This document shows, piece after piece, positions 6,784 through 16,275 of a stretch of DNA of 64,000 bases. The DNA comes from Limnohabitans sp. Rim11 (lineage in GTDB: Bacteria > Pseudomonadota > Gammaproteobacteria > Burkholderiales > Burkholderiaceae_C). The first letter of the stretch is position 1. Each line of letters begins with the position of its first letter. A program made the translations under genes and the position numbers. Location: positions 653,440 through 717,439 of the forward strand of contig NZ_CXOM01000002.1 in NCBI RefSeq assembly GCF_001269365.1, written 5' to 3'. The notes under the pieces were generated by a model, which saw nothing but the letters and a program-made list of their open reading frames with translations, had not been told where the DNA came from and made no database searches.

Positions 6784-9555
6784 TCAACGAACTTGCAGCA
6801 CGCTGTCAAACAGCTGGCTGGCCACTTGCAAAATTTTGGCGGCGGCTTGGTAGGCTTGTTGGTAGCGCACCAGGTCTGCGGCTTCTTCGTCCAAACTCAC
6901 GCCCGACACTTGGTCGCGAGCAGACAGTGCTTGGTCGTAAACCACTTGCAGTGCCGATTGCGAAATGGTGGCTTGACGGGCAATGTTGCCCATGTCGTTC
7001 ACGTTGTCGATATAGGCCGCAGCGAAAGTTTTGCCACCGCCCATGACGGGTTCTGACTCTAAATCGATCAAGGCCAACATGTTTTCGTTGTTGCCGGTGC
7101 CGTCTTTGTTGCCATCAATGACAAAGATGTCACCCGCTTTAGGCGGGTTAGACAGCGAAATTTGAATGCCTTGGTAAGTGAAGGCCGGTTCAAGGTAGTT
7201 AGGGTCAAAATTGCGCGAAGCCACCACGGTGTCGGTGTTGACATCCACAATGCTGAAGTGGGTGGGCGAATCAAAGCGCACTTGCAAAGGAGCGGTTCGC
7301 AAGGCCTGCTTGGCGTCAATCGGTTTGCCGGTATAGCCGGTGGAAACTTTGGCTTCGCCAGGGCCTGTGACAAACACCAACAAATCTTCGTCGGCTGTGC
7401 CCGACAAATAAGCGCCTGTTTTGAAGCCCATTTTGGCCAAGTCGGCGGGAGCGCCGTTGGCAAAGCCAAGCTCAATGGGGGTATCGACACCGTCCACCAA
7501 TGCGCGGCTGATGCTAATTTGACCACCATAAGTGATGGCTTTCAAACCCAGAGCATTGGGTGAGGCAGAGCTGTCAATGGCAATGTCTTTGCCTTCGTTG
7601 CCTGTGGTGTTGGTCAAGACCAAAGTGCCATCGCTGCCCAAATAGGCTCGCACGTCAGTGCTGCTGCTTTTGCTGTTAATGGCATCGATCAAGCCCTGCA
7701 CACTGGTCAGGCCAGTGGGTACCGCTTTGATCACGGTAAAGCCGCTGGCGTTGCCACTCTTGAGTGACAAAGGCAAATCCAGTTTGAGTTGATTCACTGG
7801 AATGTGAATTTCGTTTTTGGCGCTCGCAGTAATGCCTGAAATACCTGCTGCTTGAATTTTGGTGGCAATGTCGGAGGCTTGAAGGGTGCCTGTGAGCACC
7901 GATATTTCTGGCAAGGTCACGCCATTGAGCTTAAACAAGCCGCTGGCAATGGAAGTTAAACCTGTTTGAATGCGATCGCTTTGCAAGGTGGCCGGCACAG
8001 CCACTTTGGCCAAGGTGCTGTGCTTGGTGGGGTCTGTTTCGGTGCTGTCGGCTTGCAGCACAGCGCCTACGCTGGCTTTGGCGCCATAAAACACATTGAT
8101 GTCTTTGTAGCTGTTGGCGCCGTTCACATTCAAGTAGGTATCGCTGTAGCTGGCGTTGGTTGCAAAGCCATTGGCTTCTGTCAGGATCAGGCTCTGGGTG
8201 GCGGTGTCTACCTTTTTGCCAGCCAACTGGCGGCCATCGCGCGTGAAAATTTGCAACTCTTGGCCAGGGTCGGCTTCGCCCATCAGCACGCTGATGTTTT
8301 CTAAACCATTGGGGATGGTGGCCACAGCAGCTACAGGCCTAGACACAGTGGGCTTGACCGTGATGGCAGCCGACGAGCTAGGGTTGTTGACCAAAGCCAA
8401 GGTGATGTCGGGCGGGCCATTGGTAGGCTTGCCCACATACACAATGCCAGCATCGGCGCCGCCGGTGTTGTTGGGCGCTTCAATGATCCTGAACTGGGCG
8501 GCAGCAGAAACTTTGAGGGGGTCGTTCAAATTCACTTTGACGGTGCCGGCTGCCCCTACAGAGTTGGTGTCAATGGTAAACAGCTCAATGCCTGTATTGC
8601 CATAGGCATCAATGCCACTGGTGTGAATGGCATTCACTTCTTTGACAAAGTTGTTGGCCAGCGTGTCCAAAGAACTGCGGCTGCTGCCCAAGACTTGTTC
8701 TCGGAAACTCATGATGCCCGACAGTTTGCCGCCACTGATGCCAGACAGGGTGGTCGATGCGCCGTAGGGATCGAGTACCAAGCTGACTTTTTCGGGGGCC
8801 GCTGAATTGAAGTTGGTGCCCAACATGAAAGACTTCACGCCATCCACCACCACATCGCGTGTGAGGGAGGGACCTAAGCTGACGGTGACAGCACCGTTTT
8901 CTGCAAAGCCAGTCTTGATGTGCACATAACTCGAAAGATCTTTGAGCAACACGTCGCGTTGGTCGAGCAAGTCGGCAGGCTGCAGGTCGACAGACTTCTG
9001 CTTGGTCATCTGCGTGTTGACAGCCGCCAGTTGCTTGAAAATGGTGTTCATTGCATTGGCGTAGCTTTTAACGGCTTCGTCGGTTTCTTCTTGAACCAAA
9101 TCCAATTGACCCGACAGTTCGCCAAAGCGGGCTGCTAAATTTTCGGAGTCGCGCAAGAAACTGCCACGCATCACAGTGGAGGCGGGGTCAGACGATAAAT
9201 CACGAGCGGCATTGAAAAACTGATCGAGTGCACCACTCAAACCCATCGAGGTGCTGCCCATGATGTCAATCACGCGATTGGCATAGTTCACCATGGGCTC
9301 TTGGCTAGAGAGTTCGCTGTTGCTGTTGCGCAGGTTGGTTTCGGCAAAGGTGTCGTACTGGCGCTTGACGGTGTCCACCGTCACGCCGGTACCCAAATAA
9401 ACCGTACCTACTTTGGCCACCGGGTTGGCAGCCAGCACCACTTCTTGGCGTGAGTAGCCGTCCGTCGATACGTTGGCAATGTTGTTGGACACGGTGCCCA
9501 GCGCACGTTGGTACGACTGGACCGCATTGGAGGCAACGCTAACTAAATCGGTCAT
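6784..9555 (-). CDS. flgK: Hook-filament junction protein FlgK (HAP1), enlarged
   Basis: 923 residues, far above the roughly 550 residues common in enteric FlgK. The N-terminal rod-type motif (SYQRALGTVSNNIANVSTDGYSRQ, about 14-37) and the C-terminal Flg_bbr_C segment (VSLDEEAADLVRYQQAYQAAAKIL, about 887-910) are intact. The extra length is in the middle, about 330-800, where sequence is Thr/Ala/Gly/Asp-rich and probably forms surface domains. Its ATG overlaps the flgJ stop by 4 bp. Long open frames on the opposite strand are codon-bias shadows. Confidence 0.96.
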   Translation of the reverse strand: MTDLVSVASNAVQSYQRALGTVSNNIANVSTDGYSRQEVVLAANPVAKVGTVYLGTGVTVDTVKRQYDTFAETNLRNSNSELSSQEPMVNYANRVIDIMGSTSMGLSGALDQFFNAARDLSSDPASTVMRGSFLRDSENLAARFGELSGQLDLVQEETDEAVKSYANAMNTIFKQLAAVNTQMTKQKSVDLQPADLLDQRDVLLKDLSSYVHIKTGFAENGAVTVSLGPSLTRDVVVDGVKSFMLGTNFNSAAPEKVSLVLDPYGASTTLSGISGGKLSGIMSFREQVLGSSRSSLDTLANNFVKEVNAIHTSGIDAYGNTGIELFTIDTNSVGAAGTVKVNLNDPLKVSAAAQFRIIEAPNNTGGADAGIVYVGKPTNGPPDITLALVNNPSSSAAITVKPTVSRPVAAVATIPNGLENISVLMGEADPGQELQIFTRDGRQLAGKKVDTATQSLILTEANGFATNASYSDTYLNVNGANSYKDINVFYGAKASVGAVLQADSTETDPTKHSTLAKVAVPATLQSDRIQTGLTSIASGLFKLNGVTLPEISVLTGTLQASDIATKIQAAGISGITASAKNEIHIPVNQLKLDLPLSLKSGNASGFTVIKAVPTGLTSVQGLIDAINSKSSSTDVRAYLGSDGTLVLTNTTGNEGKDIAIDSSASPNALGLKAITYGGQISISRALVDGVDTPIELGFANGAPADLAKMGFKTGAYLSGTADEDLLVFVTGPGEAKVSTGYTGKPIDAKQALRTAPLQVRFDSPTHFSIVDVNTDTVVASRNFDPNYLEPAFTYQGIQISLSNPPKAGDIFVIDGNKDGTGNNENMLALIDLESEPVMGGGKTFAAAYIDNVNDMGNIARQATISQSALQVVYDQALSARDQVSGVSLDEEAADLVRYQQAYQAAAKILQVASQLFDSVLQVR

Positions 9556-10061
9556 GAGCCACTCCCGCTAATGGGTTTGGCTGGCAAATTCAGCGGAAAC
9601 ATTTGTGGCTTGGGCAAGGCAAAGCCATTTTGTTTGGGCAATAGCTTGTCCAAAGGCATGCCCAACTGAACGGGGTTCAGAGGCATAGGCTTGGCGGTAA
9701 AAGCGGCAGGATCTTGCCGCTGTTTCAAAATTTCTGCCGTTGTGGCAACGTTGGCTTGTTGCTGTTCTAAGTTTTTAACCAGCATGTCGGCCAGGCCCAT
9801 GCTGTTCTTTTTGGCCAACTGCACAGACACTTCTTTGTCGAACATGCCCTCAAAGGTTTCCATGGTGTTGGACTCAGACAATTCGCTCTTCACAATGGAT
9901 TCGCGCATGGACTTCATCATCATCTGCAGGAACAAAGCCTCAAATTGCTGGGCTGTTTCTCTGATGGCGCCCTTAGCGTCTTGACGCGCCTGTCCCTTGA
10001 GCTGACCTAGACCATCAAAGTCGAGGTAAGAGCTGGTGGTGGAATTGTTAAGGGCGTCCAT
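9552..10061 (-). CDS. flgJ: Rod-assembly protein FlgJ, rod-cap domain only
   Basis: 169 residues. The rod-binding domain is present (about 28-110: RETAQQFEALFLQMMMKSMRE, GMFDKEVSVQLAKKNSMGLADMLV). The C-terminal peptidoglycan hydrolase domain of the 300-residue two-domain FlgJ is absent; residues 110-169 are Pro/Lys-rich and look unstructured. Peptidoglycan passage for the rod must therefore be provided in trans, and the transglycosylase at 18161-19366 is the obvious candidate. The gene overlaps flgK by 4 bp and follows flgI by about 50 bp. Confidence 0.93.
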   Translation of the reverse strand: MDALNNSTTSSYLDFDGLGQLKGQARQDAKGAIRETAQQFEALFLQMMMKSMRESIVKSELSESNTMETFEGMFDKEVSVQLAKKNSMGLADMLVKNLEQQQANVATTAEILKQRQDPAAFTAKPMPLNPVQLGMPLDKLLPKQNGFALPKPQMFPLNLPAKPISGSGS

Positions 10062-10111
10062 GATGGTTTAACAGCAAGTGTTGTGCCAGTGATGTTCGAA
10101 GCGATTGCCGC

Positions 10112-11260
10112 TTAGATCACAATCAGTTCGGCACGCAAGCTGCCAGATGTTTTGAGGGCTTCCAAGATGGCAATCAAGGAAGAGGGGGATGCGCCCACTT
10201 GGTTGACGGCATCCACAATTTGTCGCAAATCAACACCGGGCTGGAACAAGAACATGGGCTTGTTGGGCTCGCTGACTTTCACTTCGGCGTTTTGAACCGC
10301 AGCTGTTTGGCCTTGGCTGAAGGGACCAGGCTGAGAAATTTCGTTGGTGGCCGCAATCGATACAGAGATGGTGCCGTGTGTCACAGCCGCAGCACTGACC
10401 CGCACATTGCGGCTAATGACCACGGTACCTGTCTTGGCATTGACCACCACCCGAGCAGTAGGCTCGCCGGGCATGACGTCCATGTTTTCAACCATGCTCA
10501 TGAAGGCCACGCGCTGGGTTAAATCTTGCGGGGCTTGTAACGTAATAGACACACCATCCAAAGCACGGGCCACATCGGCGCCAAAGCGGCCATTGATGGC
10601 GCTCACAATGGCGTTGGTGGTGGTGAAGTCGCTTTCGCGAACATTCAAAACAATGCGGTCTGCTTTGTCAAAGGGGTTGTCCACAATGCGCTCAACGGTG
10701 GCGCCGCTTGGAATGCGGGCTGCTGTGGGCACGCCAATGGCCACCTTAGAGCCAGCAGCTGCTGCATCGATGCCGGTGGCTGTCAATGCGCCTTGTGCCA
10801 AAGCATAAATTTCGCCATCGACACCGCGCAAGCTGCTCAGCAGCAAGGTGCCGCCGCGCAAGTTACTGGCCTTGCCAATGGCGGATACGGTAATGTCAAT
10901 TTTTTGACCGGGCTTGGCAAAGCCAGGAAGCTCTGCTGTGACCATGACGGCGGCCACGTTTTTGATATCGAGCTTGCCGGAGCTGGAAGCTGTTTCAAAG
11001 TCAGACAAAGGCCCTTCCATGCTGACACCCAAACGGTTTAACAAGGTCTTCATGCTTTGTGCGGTGAACGATACGTCAGCACCATCACCTGTCCCTTGTA
11101 AACCCACCACCAAGCCATAACCAATGAGTTGGTTAGAGCGCATGGCGGCCACTGTGGTCAGGTCTTTGATGCGATCGGCCATGACACTGGTGCAGCTCAA
11201 GGACAGCACCGTGAGCATGACGAGCCAAGGTGACTTGCAAATTTGAATGAGTTTGTTCAT
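10112..11260 (-). CDS. flgI: Flagellar P-ring protein FlgI
   Basis: 382 residues from the ATG at 11260; a TTG at 11290 would add ten residues but gives a poorer signal peptide. FlgI forms the periplasmic P-ring in the peptidoglycan layer. A Sec signal peptide is visible (MNKLIQICKS, hydrophobic stretch, then VMA/DRIKDL). The mature start, DRIKDLTTVAAMRSNQLIGYG, and the GLQGTGDG motif are family hallmarks. It is 36 bp from flgH. Its chaperone FlgA is encoded at 19399-20175. Confidence 0.96.
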   Translation of the reverse strand: MNKLIQICKSPWLVMLTVLSLSCTSVMADRIKDLTTVAAMRSNQLIGYGLVVGLQGTGDGADVSFTAQSMKTLLNRLGVSMEGPLSDFETASSSGKLDIKNVAAVMVTAELPGFAKPGQKIDITVSAIGKASNLRGGTLLLSSLRGVDGEIYALAQGALTATGIDAAAAGSKVAIGVPTAARIPSGATVERIVDNPFDKADRIVLNVRESDFTTTNAIVSAINGRFGADVARALDGVSITLQAPQDLTQRVAFMSMVENMDVMPGEPTARVVVNAKTGTVVISRNVRVSAAAVTHGTISVSIAATNEISQPGPFSQGQTAAVQNAEVKVSEPNKPMFLFQPGVDLRQIVDAVNQVGASPSSLIAILEALKTSGSLRAELIVI

Positions 11261-11296
11261 GACAATCTTTGTGCGTGATGTTCTAAACAATGCTGC

Positions 11297-12028
11297 TTAG
11301 AAGGGCCAGAGTTTGAGCAGAGCACTGGTGCCCCAGCCAGCGCGAGTGGCGTTGGCCAAGTCGCCCGTACCGCGATATGCAATTTGGGCATTGGCCAAGC
11401 GGCGCGATTGAACGGTGTTGTTGGGTGCGACGTCTTCAGGACGGATGATGCCGGCCACTTGAATGACTTCGGTGCCTTCAGTCAAGGCCAGTTGTTTTTC
11501 GCCGCGCAAGACCAAGTTGCCATTAGGCATGACTTCGACCACCGCCACTGCCACAGAGCCGTTCAGGCTGGCTTGTTGATCGGCTGCGCCGGTGCCCTTG
11601 TTGGACACAGAGCCGCCGGTCATGTTGATGCCTTTCATGAGACCGCCCAGACCAGCACCATAGGCTTGCAACCCTGCGGGCGCAAGGGTGTTGGAAGAGT
11701 CGCGTGTGATCGTGCCGTTTTGTGTGCGAGCGGCTTGTGTCGACTCGTTTAGCAACACCGTAATGACGTCGCCGACTTGGAAGTTGCGGCCTTTGCCAAA
11801 CCAGCTGTCACTTTGACGGCCAACATAGATGGCGCCAGTGGCCAGGGTGTCGCGAGCTGTAGGTACCGGGTACACAGGCTCAAATTGAGGGGAGTGTGTC
11901 AGGGCTTGGGGTGGCAATACATTGGTGCAAGCAGTAAGGCTGGCAGCCGCTAAAGCAGCACCACACCATGCGGCACCGCGAATGCAAGCAGTGCGAAACT
12001 TAGAAGCGGAACTTGTCAGCTGGTTCAT
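11297..12028 (-). CDS. flgH: Flagellar L-ring lipoprotein FlgH
   Basis: 243 residues. It forms the L-ring in the outer membrane. A lipoprotein signal with lipobox LTAC (Cys at residue 34) is preceded by a long Ala-rich hydrophobic stretch. The FlgH core GAIYVGRQSDSWFGKGRNFQVGD and VLNESTQAARTQNG is clear. The C-terminal half carries GSVAVAVVEVMPNGNLVLRGEKQ, a standard signature. Start and length agree with the family. It lies 24 bp after flgG in the flg operon. Confidence 0.96.
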   Translation of the reverse strand: MNQLTSSASKFRTACIRGAAWCGAALAAASLTACTNVLPPQALTHSPQFEPVYPVPTARDTLATGAIYVGRQSDSWFGKGRNFQVGDVITVLLNESTQAARTQNGTITRDSSNTLAPAGLQAYGAGLGGLMKGINMTGGSVSNKGTGAADQQASLNGSVAVAVVEVMPNGNLVLRGEKQLALTEGTEVIQVAGIIRPEDVAPNNTVQSRRLANAQIAYRGTGDLANATRAGWGTSALLKLWPF

Positions 12029-12052
12029 GATGATTTGCCTTAAAGCCTTAAA

Positions 12053-12835
12053 TTACAGGTTGTTGTTGATGAACTTCAACATGCCGTCAACTGCAGAGAT
12101 GGCTTTGGAGTTAATTTCGTAAGCACGCTGGGTTTCAATCATGTTGACCATTTCTTCCACCACGTTCACGTTGGAAGCTTCCAACGTACCCTGCATCAAG
12201 CTGCCTGCGCCAGCCACGCCAGGTTGCAACACTTGCGGTGCGCCTGAAGAGGGCGACTCTTTCATCAGGTTTTGGCCTTTGGATTGCAAACCACTTGGAT
12301 TGACAAAACGTGCCAACTGAATTTGGCCAATGATCTGTGAGCCACCTGCAGCCAATTCGATCGACACCGTGCCATCGCGACCAAAAGTCACGCTGGAAGC
12401 GGTGTTGGGAACTGTGATGGCGGGTTGCAACAAGGCACCGTTGGCCGTCACAATTTGACCGCTGTTGGAGAGCTTGAAATTGCCGTCGCGGGTGTAGGCA
12501 ATGGTGCCATCGGGTTGAGCAATTTGAAAGAAGCCTTCACCCGCAATGGCCAAGTCCAAAGGATTTTGGGAGTTGACCATATTGCCTTGGGCGTGTTGCT
12601 TTTCAGTGGCAACAATGCGCACACCGGTACCCAGCATCAAACCCGTAGGGGCCTGTGTGTTGGCGCCTGTTTGGCCACCCGCTTGGCGAATGTTTTGATA
12701 AAGCAAATCTTCAAACACGGCGCGGTCGCGCTTGAAGCCTGTTGTGTTGACGTTGGCCAAGTTATTGGAAATAACGTTCATGCGCGTTTGCTGCGCGTCC
12801 AAGCCAGTTTTGGCAACCCACATGCTAGCGTCCAT
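12053..12835 (-). CDS. flgG: Distal rod protein FlgG
   Basis: 260 residues, the normal length. It builds the distal rod that crosses the peptidoglycan and outer membrane. The N-terminal rod motif (KTGLDAQQTRMNVISNNLANV) and the C-terminal bbr domain (EASNVNVVEEMVNMIETQRAYEINSK) are intact. GTGVRIVATEKQHAQGN resembles the FlgG-specific segment after the N-terminal helix. It is 48 bp downstream of flgF. Confidence 0.97.
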   Translation of the reverse strand: MDASMWVAKTGLDAQQTRMNVISNNLANVNTTGFKRDRAVFEDLLYQNIRQAGGQTGANTQAPTGLMLGTGVRIVATEKQHAQGNMVNSQNPLDLAIAGEGFFQIAQPDGTIAYTRDGNFKLSNSGQIVTANGALLQPAITVPNTASSVTFGRDGTVSIELAAGGSQIIGQIQLARFVNPSGLQSKGQNLMKESPSSGAPQVLQPGVAGAGSLMQGTLEASNVNVVEEMVNMIETQRAYEINSKAISAVDGMLKFINNNL

Positions 12836-12883
12836 GGCAAGCTCCTTTTGTGTTTGGTTATTTGTTAAAAATACTCGGCGTTA

Positions 12884-13645
12884 TCAGGAAGCGCGCATCA
12901 TGCTGCCGCCCGACTCGTCAACGTCTTTACTTTGTTTGATCACGTTCACTTGCATTTCAAATGTCCGGCTCTGGTCCATCAACTTCACCATCACTTCCAT
13001 GGCGTTGACGTTGGAGCCTTCAAGTGTTTGGGGTGACAAGGTGGTCAATTTGCCTGTGACGGGAATGTCTTCGTTGGGCTTGCCTACAATTCGGTACAAG
13101 CTGTCTTCGCGACGCTCCAAGTTCACTTCGCTGGCATCGCGCAACAAAATTCGGTCAATCAAGACTGGTGCCGCTACTTCAGCTTGACCTGGGTTTGTCG
13201 CATAAATAGAACCGTCTTTGGCAATGTCAATTAAAAAACCAGGCGGAATGGTGATGGCCCCTCCGTTTTGACCGCGAACAATCGCACCGTTTCCTGTTTC
13301 CAAGACACCAGTACCACTCAGTTTTAAATCGCCGCGACGTGTAAACGCCAATTCCCCATTCGGTGCTGTGACGCCCATTACGGCCTGATCGTCCATGGCC
13401 ACATCCAAGTTGCGACCCGTTTTCATGATCACGCCAGGCTTCATGTTGATGTTGTCGCTTGAAAACGCTTGCGGTTGTAGTCGAGATTCAAAACCGGCGC
13501 CTTGAACCTTCAAGGTCATCATGGCCGACTCAAAGCTTCGCTTAAAACCAGGCGTTGCCACGTTGGCCAGCTCATTGGTTGTCATCTGGCGGCCGGTCCG
13601 CATTTCATTGATGGCAGCCGCGGCGTTAAAGGCTAAACGATCCAT
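12884..13645 (-). CDS. flgF: Proximal rod protein FlgF
   Basis: 253 residues, normal for FlgF. A proximal rod subunit with the rod motif near the N-terminus (NEMRTGRQMTTNELANVATPGFKR) and the C-terminal motif (EGSNVNAMEVMVKLMDQSRTF). Compared with FlgG, the N-terminal SNNLAN is TNELAN. It is situated between flgE and flgG as in the standard operon. Confidence 0.95.
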   Translation of the reverse strand: MDRLAFNAAAAINEMRTGRQMTTNELANVATPGFKRSFESAMMTLKVQGAGFESRLQPQAFSSDNINMKPGVIMKTGRNLDVAMDDQAVMGVTAPNGELAFTRRGDLKLSGTGVLETGNGAIVRGQNGGAITIPPGFLIDIAKDGSIYATNPGQAEVAAPVLIDRILLRDASEVNLERREDSLYRIVGKPNEDIPVTGKLTTLSPQTLEGSNVNAMEVMVKLMDQSRTFEMQVNVIKQSKDVDESGGSMMRAS

Positions 13646-13680
13646 TTTGGTGTCCTGGTGTTAAGTCAGTTGAGCGTTGT

Positions 13681-16203
13681 TTATGAACGCAAGTTAATGA
13701 TGGCCGACGTCATCGTGCTGGACGTTTCAATGGCTTTGGCATTGGCTTGGAAGTTACGTTGTGCGGTAATCAAGTCCACCAATTCTTGTGTCAAGTCCAC
13801 GTTGGCTCGTTCTGTTGCACCAGCACGCAAGGTACCGAAACCAGCCGAACCTGGTGTACCCAGAATAGGTTTGCCAGAAGCCGCAGAAGCCAAGAAGCTA
13901 GAGTCACCAATCTGACGCAAACCCACGGGGCTTGAGAAGTTGGCTAGCAAAATTTTGGCCAAAGATTTTTGTGAGCCGTTGGAGAATGAAGCACTCACCA
14001 AGCCGTCGTTACCGATGGTCACGCCCACCAAGTCACCCTCTGGGGCGCCGTCTTGAGACTGTGACAACACAGCAAACGCTGAAGAGTACTGAGTAGAGGC
14101 TGAGTAATCGATGTTAATTTTCAAAGCACCTTTACCACCCGCTAAGTAAACAGTTTCCAACTGCGTACCTTCGATAGGTGACACCAAATTACCACCGGTG
14201 TCAAAGGTCAGCTCGCCCTTGTCCAAGTAAACAGGTGACCAGGCGGGCAGACCTACATAACCGTCGGTGCTGGTGGTCTCATTGCCTTGCGCATCGATGT
14301 ACTTAGGTTGTGGTGTGCCATTGACGTAATCAATGTGCTGTGTAGGTTGAATCCAGCTGGAAGTTTCGCCACGACCGGCTTCAACAGCTGACAAGCCCCA
14401 AATAGGTTCGCCAGAAATTTTGATGAACGAATCAGCGCCTGTGGTGCCGCTTGTGAATTTGAACGCCTTATTGGTAGTGTCAAATTCAACTTTCACACCA
14501 TTGATTTCTTTGGGTGTGAGGCCGTCAGTACGCACTTCTTGAATGCCATTAATTTTGTCTTGCAAGGCTTGTGTGAATTCAGCCAAAGAATATTCACGAA
14601 CATCCAATGTCACTGTAGCTTTGATGCCGTCGACCGTCACAATGAATTTGTTGTTGGTTGCATCAACACTGAAGTTGGTGGCTGTATTCACTGTAGGCGT
14701 TGAGCCGTAAGTGATGGCAGGTGTAGAAGGAATACCGCGCGTGGCAACTGTTTCTGTACCGACGGTATCTGCTTTCAAGCCCAAAGCTGTTGCAGCGCCA
14801 GCGCTGACTGCTGAGAGCGTAATGCTGGAAGTGTCACCTGTGGTTCCTGACTCCAAGTAGAACTGTTTGTTCACCGCATCAAAGCCCACTTTCATGCCGT
14901 AGCGTTGATTGGCGGCTGGACTCACAACGGTGGTCACCACACTGCCTGTTGTGGCTGGTGTGCTTCCGCTGGCAGCTGTTGGTAAAGTGGTCACAACAGT
15001 TGTTGTAACGCTTCCTACTGTGGTCACAACGGTGCCAGCTGTGGCATTGGAGGCTGGCAATGCTGTTGAGGTTGTGGTGGCGGTACCTCTAGACAAACCA
15101 AACTTGCTGATCAATTGGTTGGTCGCTTCTTGTGCGATTAAATCGCCAGTGATTCTGGTGCCGGCAGGCAGCGAGGCCAACTTGGTCAAATCAACGGTGA
15201 CAGGTGAGCCACTGCCATCGACGTCAACTGTGAATGCGTTCGCCGTCAAAATAGGGGTTAACTTTGAGTCACCTACGGTCAGGCCAGCAACCCAGTCGTA
15301 GCTGTTTGCACCTGACTCGGGAACAATGTTGCCAGTGGTGGTGGCTGCCACAGACGTTTTCTTGGCAGTCAACTCATCCAATGAAAACAGTTGTGTTTTG
15401 GCTGTGGTTAATTCATCTTTAACTTCGCTGTAAGGCTTGGTTTGACCATATTGGTTAACGTAAATTTTTTCGTTATTGGCATCGGTCGCTTGCACCAATG
15501 ACGCATTAACCTGATCTTCTCCCACGAACACGTTGGTCTGCCATTTGTTGTACGGTACGTTCTGGTTCGCATTCGATGTCTTGGTGTAATAAATAGTGGC
15601 CAAGTAACCGTTACCACCATTGTCATAAACCGTGAAGGCGGTTGATTTGTTGTAGGTGGCGGGGTTCGAGCGGTTGAAGGGCTCGGTAATCACGGCCGCA
15701 TCAGCTGGGAAGTTCAAACCCAAAGACACCAAAGAAGTTTGCTTGGCATCACCCGATGTTTTTTGTGGAATGGTCAACACCACACGTTCATTGACGTTCG
15801 CAGAACCGGTCGAGTCAACGGTCGCCGCCATCAAACGCTGACCTGAAGAGTTCACCACGTTAAATTGTTCGTTCAGCAAGAAAGAACCGTTACGTGTGTA
15901 GAGTTCTTGCAAGCCGTCAGCTGAGCGCATTGGGAAGAAACCGTCACCGGTCACTGCCAAGTCCAGCGCATTGGACGAGAAAGAAATATTACCCTGTGAG
16001 AATTCCTGTGACACTTGTTTCAGTGACACACCCTGACCCACTGTAGAAGAAGCTTTTTGCAGTGGTGATGTGGCAAAAATGTCACCGAAGTCAGCGCGTG
16101 AACGCTTGAAACCAGTGGTACCCACGTTGGAGATGTTGTTACTGGTCACGCCCAACATGGCGGTGGCAGCATTCAGTCCGGTTAGCGAGGTATAGAAAGA
16201 CAT
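13681..16203 (-). CDS. flgE: Flagellar hook protein FlgE, very large
   Basis: 840 residues, about twice the length of enteric FlgE (about 400). N-terminal YTSLTGLNAATAMLGVTSNN and C-terminal ATERANVDLTQELVDLITAQ are canonical, so both ends are intact and in frame. The middle is expanded into outer hook domains and contains a Thr/Val low-complexity stretch at about 378-425 (repeats of VVTTV, TTTVV and similar). The hook length is controlled by FliK. The gene lies 72 bp from flgD with no clear extra promoter. Confidence 0.95.
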   Translation of the reverse strand: MSFYTSLTGLNAATAMLGVTSNNISNVGTTGFKRSRADFGDIFATSPLQKASSTVGQGVSLKQVSQEFSQGNISFSSNALDLAVTGDGFFPMRSADGLQELYTRNGSFLLNEQFNVVNSSGQRLMAATVDSTGSANVNERVVLTIPQKTSGDAKQTSLVSLGLNFPADAAVITEPFNRSNPATYNKSTAFTVYDNGGNGYLATIYYTKTSNANQNVPYNKWQTNVFVGEDQVNASLVQATDANNEKIYVNQYGQTKPYSEVKDELTTAKTQLFSLDELTAKKTSVAATTTGNIVPESGANSYDWVAGLTVGDSKLTPILTANAFTVDVDGSGSPVTVDLTKLASLPAGTRITGDLIAQEATNQLISKFGLSRGTATTTSTALPASNATAGTVVTTVGSVTTTVVTTLPTAASGSTPATTGSVVTTVVSPAANQRYGMKVGFDAVNKQFYLESGTTGDTSSITLSAVSAGAATALGLKADTVGTETVATRGIPSTPAITYGSTPTVNTATNFSVDATNNKFIVTVDGIKATVTLDVREYSLAEFTQALQDKINGIQEVRTDGLTPKEINGVKVEFDTTNKAFKFTSGTTGADSFIKISGEPIWGLSAVEAGRGETSSWIQPTQHIDYVNGTPQPKYIDAQGNETTSTDGYVGLPAWSPVYLDKGELTFDTGGNLVSPIEGTQLETVYLAGGKGALKINIDYSASTQYSSAFAVLSQSQDGAPEGDLVGVTIGNDGLVSASFSNGSQKSLAKILLANFSSPVGLRQIGDSSFLASAASGKPILGTPGSAGFGTLRAGATERANVDLTQELVDLITAQRNFQANAKAIETSSTMTSAIINLRS

Positions 16204-16275
16204 GGTAGGTAACTCCTAGGTTTGAGTTGGGTCTTGTGAAAAGATTTAAATATTCTGTAAATTCAATGTCAGCAC

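Noticed and set aside
14909..15301. 130-codon plus-strand frame of Val/Thr text inside flgE
   Set aside because: It is the mirror of the Thr/Val repeat in FlgE; it has no independent start signal.
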